Shown here: positions 1 to 7,022 of the stretch, piece after piece
Numbering within the stretch: the first letter of the stretch is position 1
Layout of the letters: every line of letters starts with the position of its first letter
From: Rhodospirillaceae bacterium
GTDB taxonomy: Bacteria > Pseudomonadota > Alphaproteobacteria > SP197
Assembly (NCBI GenBank): GCA_018700655.1
Contig: JABIUG010000249.1
Location: 1-9,195, forward strand
Length of the DNA stretch: 9,195 nucleotides
Direction: 5' to 3'
Program-made: the position numbers and the translations under genes
Notes under the pieces: generated by a model
What the model was told of the DNA's origin: nothing
The model's database searches: none
The model's input: only the letters and a program-made list of their open reading frames with translations

Positions 1-230
1 AACGACATGGCCTTACTCCCTTGCATACCAGTTCAAGGTCGGCCCCCAATTGGGAACATAGTACAGGCAGGGGAGCCTTCCAAGCGCTGAGATGCTTAAC
101 CGGGATCCCCCATGTGAGTTCCTCCGACACGGTTTTCGCTCTCGAGCATGGTCATTCCCCAAGAATGATGGGCATGATCGCCCGGTGCTGTGTGAGATGT
201 GGGGACCCGGGGATGCCAACAAGGTAGGAA

Positions 231-257
231 TGGCGCCAGTTGTGCGGGCCATCACAG
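231..257 (+). promoter_or_regulatory. Putative operator, copy A (TGTG-N7-TCACA palindrome)
   Basis: The 27 bases share 21 positions with the copy at 273-299. Conserved blocks are TGGCGCC, then TGTG, then CC, then TCACAG. The core at 241-256 is TGTGC-N6-TCACA, one base short of a perfect CRP/FNR-type dyad. TCACAG also forms a 10-bp imperfect stem (248-257 with 267-276, one G-T pair), so an RNA hairpin is an alternative reading. The regulator is not identified. Confidence 0.5.
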
Positions 258-272
258 TTCGGCCGCCTGTGG

Positions 273-299
273 TGGCGCCGGGTGTGAGCCCCGTCACAG
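273..299 (+). promoter_or_regulatory. Putative operator, copy B (perfect TGTGA-N6-TCACA dyad)
   Basis: This is the second copy of the 27-bp repeat, starting exactly 42 bp after copy A, about four helical turns, so both would present the same face of the DNA. The core at 283-298 is a perfect TGTGA-N6-TCACA inverted repeat, the half-site pattern of cAMP receptor protein sites in enterobacteria. In an alphaproteobacterium the binder could be another Crp/Fnr-family or GntR-family protein. It ends 87 bases before the first start codon, a suitable place for controlling the Rieske/amidase operon. Confidence 0.55.
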
Positions 300-370
300 G
301 AACAGGGCCTTGAAACGCTCGATTGCGGGGCTTGCCCGTGCCGCAACGATCCGCGACGATGCCGCGGCAA

Positions 371-378
371 GGGGAGGA
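371..378 (+). promoter_or_regulatory. Ribosome binding site fixing the first Rieske start
   Basis: GGGGAGGA lies 7 bases before ATG 386. It decides the start: the frame stays open upstream to a TTG at 323, but only ATG 386 (followed directly by a second ATG at 389) has a strong Shine-Dalgarno sequence at normal spacing. Confidence 0.75.
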
Positions 379-385
379 AAGCACC

Positions 386-1561
386 ATGATGAGCCTTGAT
401 GCGCTGCTCGACGATCTCGCTGGTTACATCGGCAAGCCCGAAACGTCGTGTTTTTCCCTGCCGCCCGACGCCTATTTGTCCCCCGATCTACACGATGCAG
501 AGATTAGTGGGATCTTCGAGAAATCCTGGCTTTGTGTCGGGCGTGACGAATATATCCCCGAGGCGGGTGACTATTACTGTATCGACCTGCTCGATGAACC
601 CATGGTCATCGTGCGCGGCACCGACGGAACGGTCCGCGCGCTCAACGCCTCGTGCCGCCACCGTTTCATGCCGGTGGTCGAGGGCAGGGGCAACGCCAAA
701 CGTTTCGTCTGCCCCTACCACACCTGGACCTATGCGACCGATGGCCGCCTGATTGGCGCACCGCACATGGAAGGCAGTGACGTCTTCGACAAAAGTGAGT
801 GCAGCCTGCCGGAATACCGCCTGGAAATCTGGAAGGGTTTCATCTTCGTCAATCTGGATGACGATGCGGCGGCCCTGGAGGTCATGATCGCATCGACCGA
901 CGCGGCGACGAAAAACTATCGCATTGAGGAGCAGACGGAGGTTTTCCACTACGAGAGAGAGTGGGAGGGGAACTGGAAGCTCTCGGCGGAAAACTCCATG
1001 GAGTACTACCATCATATCGGGCTGCACGCGGCCACTGTGGGCGGCCCGATGCCGGCCAAGGGAACCTACTTCCCTGAAACGCCGCCGGTCGATGACAGCT
1101 TCACCCATGAGCGCTGCATGATCGCCGAGGAACTTCTTGCCGGGGGTGATCATCCGCTCAATCCGCGCGGCGACCTCACCGGCCTGACAAGGGAGGAGTT
1201 GCAGTCCGGTTATCTCATTTATGTTTATCCCGCCTTCACGATGGCGATGCGCGCGGGCAGCAACAACTGGCTCGCCTTCCGGCCTGACGGACCCGAAAAA
1301 ACGAAGGTTCTGGGTGGTTATCTGATGTGGCGCGATCTGGTCGATGAGGACCCCGAGGTCACCGAGGCTCGCTCCGTGTTGATCGAGCAGGTCAACAACG
1401 AGGATGCGCTGGCCACCACCGAACTGGCGCGCATGATGCGTTCGCGCAAGGCCGCACGCGGCCCGCTCTCGCCCTTCGAGAAGACCATTGCGCAGTTCTA
1501 CAAGTATCTCGGTCGCACGCTTGCGGGCGACCGTGTCACGACGCGCCAGGCTGCGGAGTAA
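386..1561 (+). CDS. Rieske non-heme iron oxygenase, alpha (catalytic) subunit 1
   Basis: The 391-residue protein has both halves of a Rieske oxygenase alpha subunit. The N-terminal [2Fe-2S] domain shows C90-R-H92, a 16-residue spacer, then C109-P-Y-H112. The catalytic domain shows GNWKLSAENSMEYYHHIGLH, with E206 as the probable inter-subunit bridging acid and H209/H214 as iron ligands; D340 in the NNEDA stretch is the probable third ligand. The length and the C-terminal 'PLSPFEKTIAQFYKYL' region resemble single-subunit enzymes acting on betaines and carnitine (GbcA, stachydrine demethylase, CntA types) more than aromatic dioxygenases with a beta subunit. It should add oxygen to, or demethylate, a small organic substrate in the cytoplasm using electrons from a separate reductase, which is not in the window. 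It is the first gene of the operon, 4 bases ahead of its paralogue, behind the repeat-bearing leader. Fold and motifs are seen; the substrate is unknown. Confidence 0.93.
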   Translation: MMSLDALLDDLAGYIGKPETSCFSLPPDAYLSPDLHDAEISGIFEKSWLCVGRDEYIPEAGDYYCIDLLDEPMVIVRGTDGTVRALNASCRHRFMPVVEGRGNAKRFVCPYHTWTYATDGRLIGAPHMEGSDVFDKSECSLPEYRLEIWKGFIFVNLDDDAAALEVMIASTDAATKNYRIEEQTEVFHYEREWEGNWKLSAENSMEYYHHIGLHAATVGGPMPAKGTYFPETPPVDDSFTHERCMIAEELLAGGDHPLNPRGDLTGLTREELQSGYLIYVYPAFTMAMRAGSNNWLAFRPDGPEKTKVLGGYLMWRDLVDEDPEVTEARSVLIEQVNNEDALATTELARMMRSRKAARGPLSPFEKTIAQFYKYLGRTLAGDRVTTRQAAE

Positions 1562-1565
1562 GGCC

Positions 1566-2747
1566 ATGACCCTCAGTGCCGTCACCGATCGTTTGCTCGA
1601 CACGCTCGCGGCCTATCCCGGTACGGAAGATGCCGCGAGCCTGACCCTGCCACCCGAGGCTTACACCGATCCCGGCCTTTACGAGATCGAGAAGGAAACG
1701 ATCTTCAAGCACGAGTGGCTGCTGATCGGGCGCGCCAACGACATTCCCGACCCCGGCGACTGGTTCACCTTCCAGGTGCTCGACGAGCCCCTGCTGATCG
1801 TGCGCGGCACCGATGGCGAGATCCGGGCGCTGTCGAACATCTGCCGCCACCGTTACATGCCGATCGCGCTCGACGAGAAGGGATCGGCCAAACGTTTCGT
1901 CTGCGCCTATCACGGCTGGGTCTATGGCACCGACGGCCGGCTGGTCGCGGCACCTCTGATGGAAGGTTCGCTCGCCTTTGAAAAGGAGAGCTGCAAGCTG
2001 CCGGAACACCGGCTGGAGGTCTGGCAGGGGTTCATCTTCGTCAATCTCGACGACAACACGCCGCCGCTCGCGCCGCAGCTCCACGAGGCCGACGCCATGC
2101 TGGAGAACTACAGGACGGACGAGCTTATTACCGGTTTCGCCTACGACACGATCTGGGAAGGCAACTGGAAACTGGCGACCGAAAACGGCATGGAGTTCTA
2201 CCACCACATGGGTCTTCACGCCGCGACGCTGGAGGCCGACTTGCCGGCCCGCCAGGCGCGGATGGACGAAGCGCCGGCCAGCGGCCGCTTCACCCACTCG
2301 CGTTGCTTCTATTCCGAAGCGGCGCGCAACCAGTCGGAAGGCTTCGGCAATGCAGCCCGGCCCGGCTGCAGCTTTGCAGAACACGAGCGGAATTCCGCCT
2401 ATGCCATCGGGCTCTTCCCCAACATCTCGCTCGCCATGTCCACCGCGACCAACAACTGGCTGTCGTTCATCCCGATCGGGCCGGAACGTACCCGGGTGAT
2501 TGGTGGCTTTGTGGTGGCGCCTGAGATGGCCGCCGATACCAAGGTGATGGAAGGCAGCAACGAGCTCGTCTATGCGGTGAACGAGGAAGACGGCCAGGCG
2601 ACCTGGCGCCTGCAGCAGGTGATGCGCTCGGCCAAAGCCGCTCCCGGTCCGCTCAACGTGCGCGAAGGAACCTGCGCCCAGTTCTACAAATATCTCGGCC
2701 GTACGCTGGCCGCTGATCGCGCCCCCGGCCTTCAGGCCGCGGAATAG
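1566..2747 (+). CDS. Rieske non-heme iron oxygenase, alpha subunit 2 (paralogue)
   Basis: The 393-residue protein is a tandem paralogue of the preceding gene, about half identical by eye, and both end in QAAE. The Rieske ligands are C93-R-H95, a 17-residue spacer (one longer than in the first copy), then C113-A-Y-H116. The iron site is in GNWKLATENGMEFYHHMGLH, with E210 bridging and H213/H218 as ligands; D342 in VNEEDG is the likely carboxylate ligand. All catalytic positions are intact, so it is not a decayed copy. ATG 1566 was chosen because GGAG at 1555-1558, overlapping the stop region of the upstream gene, sits 7 bases before it; the open frame back to 1488 is upstream coding sequence. 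The 4-base gap implies coupled translation. The two could form a mixed oligomer or attack two different methyl groups or intermediates; the sequence does not decide. Confidence 0.93.
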   Translation: MTLSAVTDRLLDTLAAYPGTEDAASLTLPPEAYTDPGLYEIEKETIFKHEWLLIGRANDIPDPGDWFTFQVLDEPLLIVRGTDGEIRALSNICRHRYMPIALDEKGSAKRFVCAYHGWVYGTDGRLVAAPLMEGSLAFEKESCKLPEHRLEVWQGFIFVNLDDNTPPLAPQLHEADAMLENYRTDELITGFAYDTIWEGNWKLATENGMEFYHHMGLHAATLEADLPARQARMDEAPASGRFTHSRCFYSEAARNQSEGFGNAARPGCSFAEHERNSAYAIGLFPNISLAMSTATNNWLSFIPIGPERTRVIGGFVVAPEMAADTKVMEGSNELVYAVNEEDGQATWRLQQVMRSAKAAPGPLNVREGTCAQFYKYLGRTLAADRAPGLQAAE

Positions 2748-2768
2748 CCTCAGATTGGAACTCCATCC

Positions 2769-4205
2769 ATGAACTTCGATGAGTACGCCGCCCATGACGC
2801 CCTGGGCCTTGCCGAGCTTGTGCGCAAGGGCGAGGTCAGTGTGGCAGAGCTGGAAGAAACCGCGCGCCGGGGCATTGAAGCGGTCAACGGCACGATCAAT
2901 GCCGTGGTTGGCGATGTGCCGTTGGCCGAGGGCCGCCAGGAGACATCGAGCGACGCCGTCTTTCACGGCGTACCGTTCCTGCTGAAGGATCTCGCCCACG
3001 GCTACGCGGGCGTTCCCTGCGAGATGGGCAGTCGCATGGGCGTGGGTTACATCAACAGCGCCGAGAGCGTTTACGGGACACGCTGCAAAGCTAGTGGTCT
3101 GGTCGCTGTGGGCCGGACCAACACACCGGAGTTCGGTCAGTCAGGCACCACCGAACCCGTTGCCAACGGATCCACGCTCAATCCTTATGACCTCGCTGTT
3201 TCGGCGGGTGGTTCCAGTGGAGGTGCAGCGGCTGCGGTGGCCGCGGGTGTTGTGCCCATCGCGCATGCCAGCGATGCCGGAGGGTCGATCCGCATTCCCG
3301 CAGGCTGGACTGGTCTGGTCGGCCACAAGCCGACCCGCGGGCTGGTCTCCAAGGGGCCGCAGGCGAGCGATGCGACGGTGCCGCTCTCGGTCAACCTGGT
3401 GGTCACCCGCACCGTGCGTGATACGGCAGCTTTCATGGATGCGATCACCGGGCCCGGCCCGGGTGATTATGTCGCCGTGCCCAAACCCGAACGCGGTTAC
3501 CTCGAAAGTCTCCATGATCCCGTTGCGCCGCTGAAGATCGCTGTGTGCGATGCGTTTCCGGGCGGTATGCCGTCAGACCCTGAGCTTGTTGCCAATGCCC
3601 GCGCCGTGGCCACCGGGCTGGAAGCCATGGGCCATTCGGTGGAAGAGGCCACGCCCGATGTCGACATGCTTGAAAGCCACCGCATCGGCTATGACCTTTT
3701 CCTGTCGCGGGTACAGAACTTCGTCACAGGCCTTGCGACAAGCATGGGCCGCGAGCTCGGCCCCGACATGCTGGAAGCCATGACGCTCGCGGCACTCGAG
3801 GAGGCTCGGGCCATGACTGTCGAGCGCCTGTATGACGGCCTTGCAAGCCTCGAGCGGCTCTCGCTTGGGATGGATCTGTTCATGGCCGACTACGACCTTC
3901 TGGTTATGCCCGGCGTATCGAAAGCACCATTCCAGATCGGCTTTGCCGATCCCCAGAGAGCGGCACCTTCGGGCCCCAGCTACCTGGCCGACGAAATGCC
4001 CTATTGCGCGATGAGCCCCATGTTCAACGTCTCGGGCCAGCCCGCGCTGGTGATCCCGCCGCTGGAACAGACCACCAAGGTTCCGCTCGGTGTCCAGCTC
4101 TCCGGCAAGAAGGGCTCTGACGCCCTGTTGTTCCAGGTTGCCACACAACTGGAAGCCGAGGCCGGGTGGCAACACCGCCGTCCTCCGGCACACGTGGCTG
4201 CCTGA
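2769..4205 (+). CDS. Amidase-signature family amidohydrolase 1
   Basis: The 478-residue protein has the amidase-signature (GatA/amidase) fold, which hydrolyses a carboxamide to a carboxylate and an amine or ammonia. The Ser-cisSer-Lys triad is visible: K73 in PFLLKDLAH, S149 in the AGGSSGG motif, and S173 in HASDAGGSIRIPAGW exactly 24 residues later. The length is normal for stand-alone amidases, and no signal peptide is seen, so it is cytoplasmic. ATG 2769 follows the second Rieske gene by 21 bases with a weak TTGGAA binding site; no better start exists. It is probably the last gene of the plus-strand operon. A GatA role in tRNA amidation is unlikely because gatB and gatC are absent and the partners are catabolic. 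It probably cleaves an amide bond in the compound processed by the Rieske enzymes; this is inferred from position. Confidence 0.9.
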   Translation: MNFDEYAAHDALGLAELVRKGEVSVAELEETARRGIEAVNGTINAVVGDVPLAEGRQETSSDAVFHGVPFLLKDLAHGYAGVPCEMGSRMGVGYINSAESVYGTRCKASGLVAVGRTNTPEFGQSGTTEPVANGSTLNPYDLAVSAGGSSGGAAAAVAAGVVPIAHASDAGGSIRIPAGWTGLVGHKPTRGLVSKGPQASDATVPLSVNLVVTRTVRDTAAFMDAITGPGPGDYVAVPKPERGYLESLHDPVAPLKIAVCDAFPGGMPSDPELVANARAVATGLEAMGHSVEEATPDVDMLESHRIGYDLFLSRVQNFVTGLATSMGRELGPDMLEAMTLAALEEARAMTVERLYDGLASLERLSLGMDLFMADYDLLVMPGVSKAPFQIGFADPQRAAPSGPSYLADEMPYCAMSPMFNVSGQPALVIPPLEQTTKVPLGVQLSGKKGSDALLFQVATQLEAEAGWQHRRPPAHVAA

Positions 4206-5447
4206 CTAGGCGATGACGGTCAGTTCGTTGGGAAAATGCGTCAGGAAGTCGACGCTGTTTTCGCCGAACTCCATGGTGTTGATGGTCAGCGACGCGCCCG
4301 CCTTCTGCGGCAGGTAAACGTCGCTCTCAAGGTTGATGACCATGCCGGGATCGAGTGTGGCGTCACCGTTGTCCATGTCGGTGTCATAGACGAAGGGCCC
4401 GTCCCAGTCGGGTGGGATAGCGATGCCCAGTTCGTATCCCCCGACCCAGCCGCGATCCTCCCAAAGGCCTTGATCCTCGTAGTAGGCCCGTGCCGGGTCG
4501 ACGAGGTCGGCCACGCGCATGCCCGGCTGCAGGAAGTCTGTGATGTGCTTGAACAGACCCGATGACTTCCTGACCTGTTCTGCGACTTCAGGATGGGGTT
4601 CGCCCATCGAGAAGGTGCGCGCCAGGTTCGTGTGGTAGCAGCGATAGACACCGCAGATATCGACCAGCACATTTTCGCCCGCCTGGATTTTCTTGTGAGA
4701 TGGCGCGGCGTGGGGTGAGGCGGTCTTGATGCCCGATGTCACGGGAAGCAGAATCGCGGCAGGTTCGCCGCCCGCCATGATCATGGCGTGGGTCATCGCG
4801 CCGTGAATCTCGAACTCGGTCGCACCGACTTTCAGGGCATCGCGCGCAGCGGCCATGCCGATGTCGGCGATCCGCCCGGCCTCGCGCATGTATTCGCGCT
4901 CTTGCGGTGACTTGATGTGGCGTACGTCGCGCAGGATGTCGGTGGCATCGACCACCGTTGCACCCGCAGCGACCAGCGCTGCTTCGAACAGCTGCGAATG
5001 GCCCCGGTTGGGCCGGTAGCTGTAGATCTCCAGCCCTGTCGTTCCCTTGAGCCAGCCTTCGGCGGACAGTTCAGCAGTAATGAAGTCGATCATGCTGACT
5101 TCCGCCTCGCGCGGCACACGCAGATCGTCCGAAACACTGGTGAAGCGCACCAGGGTTTCCTCGGCTTCGGATTCGAAGTGGATCGTGCGCCCGCTCTCGC
5201 GATGGATCGCGATGCCGCTGGTCGGCGGCCAGATCATCGGACTCTGGGCCTGGTACCAGTTGCTCAGGAACCCGCTGACATAATAAAGCCCCTCAGGCGC
5301 GGAGACGAACAGCATATCGACGCCCGCGCGTTCCATCGCTGCCCTGATCCGTTCCAGCCGTTCGGCGTATTCTTCTGTGCTGAACGGGATTTCCGGTTCG
5401 GGCAGGCAATGGCGGGTCATCATCTCGGCATTGCTGATCTCGACCAT
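4206..5447 (-). CDS. M24 (pita-bread) family hydrolase, creatinase/ectoine-hydrolase-like, metal ligands lost
   Basis: The 413-residue protein has the two-domain creatinase/Xaa-Pro dipeptidase layout: an N-terminal domain (about 1-165) with 'LYYVSGFLSNWY', then a pita-bread domain. The usual five metal ligands (Asp, Asp, His, Glu, Glu) are not kept. D263 (VDICG) and E374 (INLESD) remain, but the second Asp is N274 (YHTNLART), the His is Y338 in GGYELGIAIPPDW, and the last Glu is absent in the SLTINTMEFGE stretch. H246 (TASPHAAPS) matches the conserved His that is catalytic in creatinase. This fits a metal-free C-N hydrolase such as creatinase or ectoine hydrolase better than a peptidase. ATG 5447 was chosen because GGTGA (5456-5460) lies 8 bases upstream; a GTG at 5459 overlapping the upstream stop by 4 bases is the alternative. 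It lies downstream of amidase 2 on the same strand, and its stop abuts the stop of amidase 1. Confidence 0.88.
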   Translation of the reverse strand: MVEISNAEMMTRHCLPEPEIPFSTEEYAERLERIRAAMERAGVDMLFVSAPEGLYYVSGFLSNWYQAQSPMIWPPTSGIAIHRESGRTIHFESEAEETLVRFTSVSDDLRVPREAEVSMIDFITAELSAEGWLKGTTGLEIYSYRPNRGHSQLFEAALVAAGATVVDATDILRDVRHIKSPQEREYMREAGRIADIGMAAARDALKVGATEFEIHGAMTHAMIMAGGEPAAILLPVTSGIKTASPHAAPSHKKIQAGENVLVDICGVYRCYHTNLARTFSMGEPHPEVAEQVRKSSGLFKHITDFLQPGMRVADLVDPARAYYEDQGLWEDRGWVGGYELGIAIPPDWDGPFVYDTDMDNGDATLDPGMVINLESDVYLPQKAGASLTINTMEFGENSVDFLTHFPNELTVIA

Positions 5448-5455
5448 GGCCCGGT

Positions 5456-5460
5456 TCACC
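5456..5460 (-). promoter_or_regulatory. Ribosome binding site GGTGA inside the amidase 2 stop region
   Basis: On the minus strand GGTGA overlaps the TGA stop of amidase 2 and lies 8 bases before ATG 5447 of the M24 gene. It favours ATG 5447 over the overlapping GTG 5459, which has no clear binding site. Either choice means coupled translation of the two genes. Confidence 0.5.
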
Positions 5461-6886
5461 AGGCCGGGTCGATCGGGGTCATGATGCCGGTTGCGTTCTC
5501 GACCGCCTGGGCGGCATCAAGCGCCATGTCCTCGCGGTAACGCGGCGCGATGATCTGGACGCCCATCGGCACGCTGTCGTTCACACCGGTCGGCACCGCG
5601 ACCGAAGGCAGGCCCAGCAGGTTCATGGCATAGGTCAGACGGTTGGCCAGGAAGATCTCGGTCGTGCGTGCGCCAGAGATTTCATCGTCGTTCTGGCGGA
5701 ACGGTGGCTCGGCCGAGACCGGGCCCACGACGACGCCATGTTCTTCCATCAGCATCGACCAGATACGCAGGTCGCCGGCACGTGCGGCAATGCCCTTCAT
5801 GTAGGCGGCACGGTCCTCGCCGGGTTTCTCGTTGCCGTAGAAGGCATCGAGCCCGTCCTGATAGTTGTCGAGCACCCGGTTGATCTTGTGGCTGCCGTAT
5901 TTGCGGATAGCCGGTTCCATCAACTCTTCGACCTCGGCCATCAACAGCGCCATCCAGTTGCGTGCGGCTTCCATGATGTGGGGCAGTTCGATCTCGCTCA
6001 CCTGATAGCCGGCGTTGGAAAGCGCATCGCCTGCCTTCATCACCGCCTCGCGCACCTTGGGATCGACACCCATGCCGCCGGGGTCGGGGCAGATCGCCGC
6101 CCGGGGCGTCGCGTGCATGGCGGGGCCTTCAAGCGGTGCCGGCACCCACCAGGGGTCGCGCGGGTCACGCGCCGCCATGACGCCAAGCGCCAGGCGGCAA
6201 TCGGCGACGGTGCGGGTATGCGGCCCCTGCACACTCATCAGCTGGATTGTCGGCGGGCGCTCTTCGGTCTGGGTCGGGTTGAAGGCCGGGACACGTCCGA
6301 TCGTCGGTCGAATGCCGACCAGGCCACAGGCATAGGCGGGATAACGGATCGAACCGCCCAGATCGTTGCCGTGGGCAATCGCGCCCATGCCCGAGGCGCA
6401 GGCCGATGAGGCGCCGCCGGACGAGCCGCCGGGCGTGATATCCCGGTTCCAGGGGTTGAGCGTCTGGCCGCGCAGGGTGTTGTCGGTGAAATAACGCAGC
6501 GAGAATTCGGGCGTGTTGGTCCGGCCCATCGGGATCGCCCCGCCCTTCCTCAGATTGGCGACAACCGGGGAATCGTCATCGGCGATCATCTCGACAAAGG
6601 CCTCGACCCCGTTGGTCGTGGCATGACCCTTCTGGTCGACGTTTTCCTTGATCGTGACAGGCACACCATGGAGCGGGCCCAGCGTCTCACCGGCGGCCTG
6701 GGCTGCATCGGCGGCGCGCGCACCGGCCATCGCCTCATCATCGATCCGTACCGTGATGGCGTTGAGCTTGCTGTTGACCTGATCGACCCGGGCGAGGTGG
6801 CTCGTCATGACTTCTTCGGCTGACGTTTCCTTCGCAGCGATCGCTGCTGCCATCTCCACCGCCGTCTTGCGCCACCACTCGGTCAT
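5456..6886 (-). CDS. Amidase-signature family amidohydrolase 2
   Basis: The 476-residue protein has the amidase-signature triad: K80 in PVTIKENVD, S155 in TPGGSSGGAS and nucleophile S179 in GNDLGGSIRYPA, again 24 residues apart. It is only distantly similar to the amidase at 2769-4205, so the two probably take different substrates or steps. ATG 6886 is preceded by GGGGAG with a 6-base spacer. The frame stays open for 59 more codons upstream, but that stretch crosses the divergent spacer and lacks amidase similarity, so the longer start is rejected. It is the first gene of a minus-strand pair with the M24 hydrolase, which starts within or just after its stop. Typical roles are amide hydrolysis in catabolism, with indole-acetamide- or nicotinamide-type enzymes in the same superfamily. 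The real substrate is not readable. No secretion signal is seen. Confidence 0.9.
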   Translation of the reverse strand: MTEWWRKTAVEMAAAIAAKETSAEEVMTSHLARVDQVNSKLNAITVRIDDEAMAGARAADAAQAAGETLGPLHGVPVTIKENVDQKGHATTNGVEAFVEMIADDDSPVVANLRKGGAIPMGRTNTPEFSLRYFTDNTLRGQTLNPWNRDITPGGSSGGASSACASGMGAIAHGNDLGGSIRYPAYACGLVGIRPTIGRVPAFNPTQTEERPPTIQLMSVQGPHTRTVADCRLALGVMAARDPRDPWWVPAPLEGPAMHATPRAAICPDPGGMGVDPKVREAVMKAGDALSNAGYQVSEIELPHIMEAARNWMALLMAEVEELMEPAIRKYGSHKINRVLDNYQDGLDAFYGNEKPGEDRAAYMKGIAARAGDLRIWSMLMEEHGVVVGPVSAEPPFRQNDDEISGARTTEIFLANRLTYAMNLLGLPSVAVPTGVNDSVPMGVQIIAPRYREDMALDAAQAVENATGIMTPIDPAW

Positions 6887-7022
6887 ATCTGTCTCCCCTG
6901 CGTTGGGCCGGATCATGGCCCGATTAATGCGCCAGACCAACCGCAGCAGGAAGGTTACGTCAAGACTTGCTCTTTCACTGAACATATGCAGGCTTTCCCC
7001 ATCACGCTTGAGGGAGCCCATC
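6887..7022. promoter_or_regulatory. Divergent spacer between amidase 2 and second M24 gene
   Basis: These 136 bases separate divergent start codons and must hold promoters for both directions unless one gene is read from farther away. Visible elements are the two ribosome binding sites (GGGGAG for the minus-strand gene at 6893-6898; AGGGAG for the plus-strand gene at 7011-7016) and an inverted repeat GGGCC-N7-GGCCC at 6905-6921, followed by ATTAAT. A minus-strand TTGACG at 6958-6963 resembles a -35 box but has no good -10 partner. No TGTGA/TCACA dyad like that upstream of 386 is present, so the two transcription units may not share its regulator. Confidence 0.4.

Larger units (their letters stand above)
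1..385. other. Leader/intergenic region with palindromes, no credible gene
   Basis: No reading frame here has a recognisable protein, a ribosome binding site and plausible composition together. The longest is 124 codons on the minus strand, reads as low-complexity Arg/Gly/Pro-rich protein and covers the start of the next gene. Visible elements are a perfect 10-bp palindrome CCCAATTGGG at 45-54; a small hairpin TCATTC-N5-GAATGA at 152-168; the 42-bp-spaced repeats at 231-257 and 273-299; and a possible leader hairpin (TTGCG at 323-327 with CGCAA at 342-346, GGG/CCC inside) about 40 bases before the first start codon. An in-frame stretch from base 1 ends in TGA at 88-90. It could be the tail of an upstream gene but matches nothing I know. 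The promoter of the downstream operon most likely lies here; I could not place confident -35/-10 boxes. Confidence 0.6.

Noticed and set aside
81..110. CTGAGA followed by a GC-rich stretch, recalling a TPP riboswitch
   Set aside because: The other invariant parts of the TPP aptamer (the GAACCTGAT-like block and matching stems) are missing, and the downstream genes are not thiamine genes.
151..190. Possible degenerate REP element (GTCATTCCCC...GATGGGC)
   Set aside because: It shares only the GTCAT and CCCC/GGG feel with the REP pair at 8420-8533. The long stem and the CTTGA loop are absent.
13..387. Minus-strand 124-codon open frame over the leader
   Set aside because: It is rich in Arg, Gly and Pro with no recognisable motif, its start lies inside the first Rieske start region, and it covers the symmetrical repeats. 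It looks like a chance frame in GC-rich DNA.
488..2999. Long minus-strand frames opposite the Rieske genes (371 and 487 codons)
   Set aside because: They mirror the plus-strand Rieske genes, which have complete family motifs. The antisense products show no family motifs and have the His/Arg/Gly-rich look of shadow frames.
2769..4205. GatA subunit of the tRNA amidotransferase
   Set aside because: No gatB or gatC is adjacent, and the gene sits in a catabolic operon with Rieske oxygenases. The shared motif is common to the whole amidase-signature family.
4206..5447. DddP-type DMSP lyase (also an M24-fold enzyme)
   Set aside because: DddP keeps a metal site, while this protein lacks several ligands and carries the GYELGIA-PPDW motif. 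No DMSP-related neighbour is present.
6958..6963. TTGACG as a -35 box for the minus-strand operon
   Set aside because: No acceptable -10 hexamer lies 16-18 bases downstream, so a promoter call is not supported.
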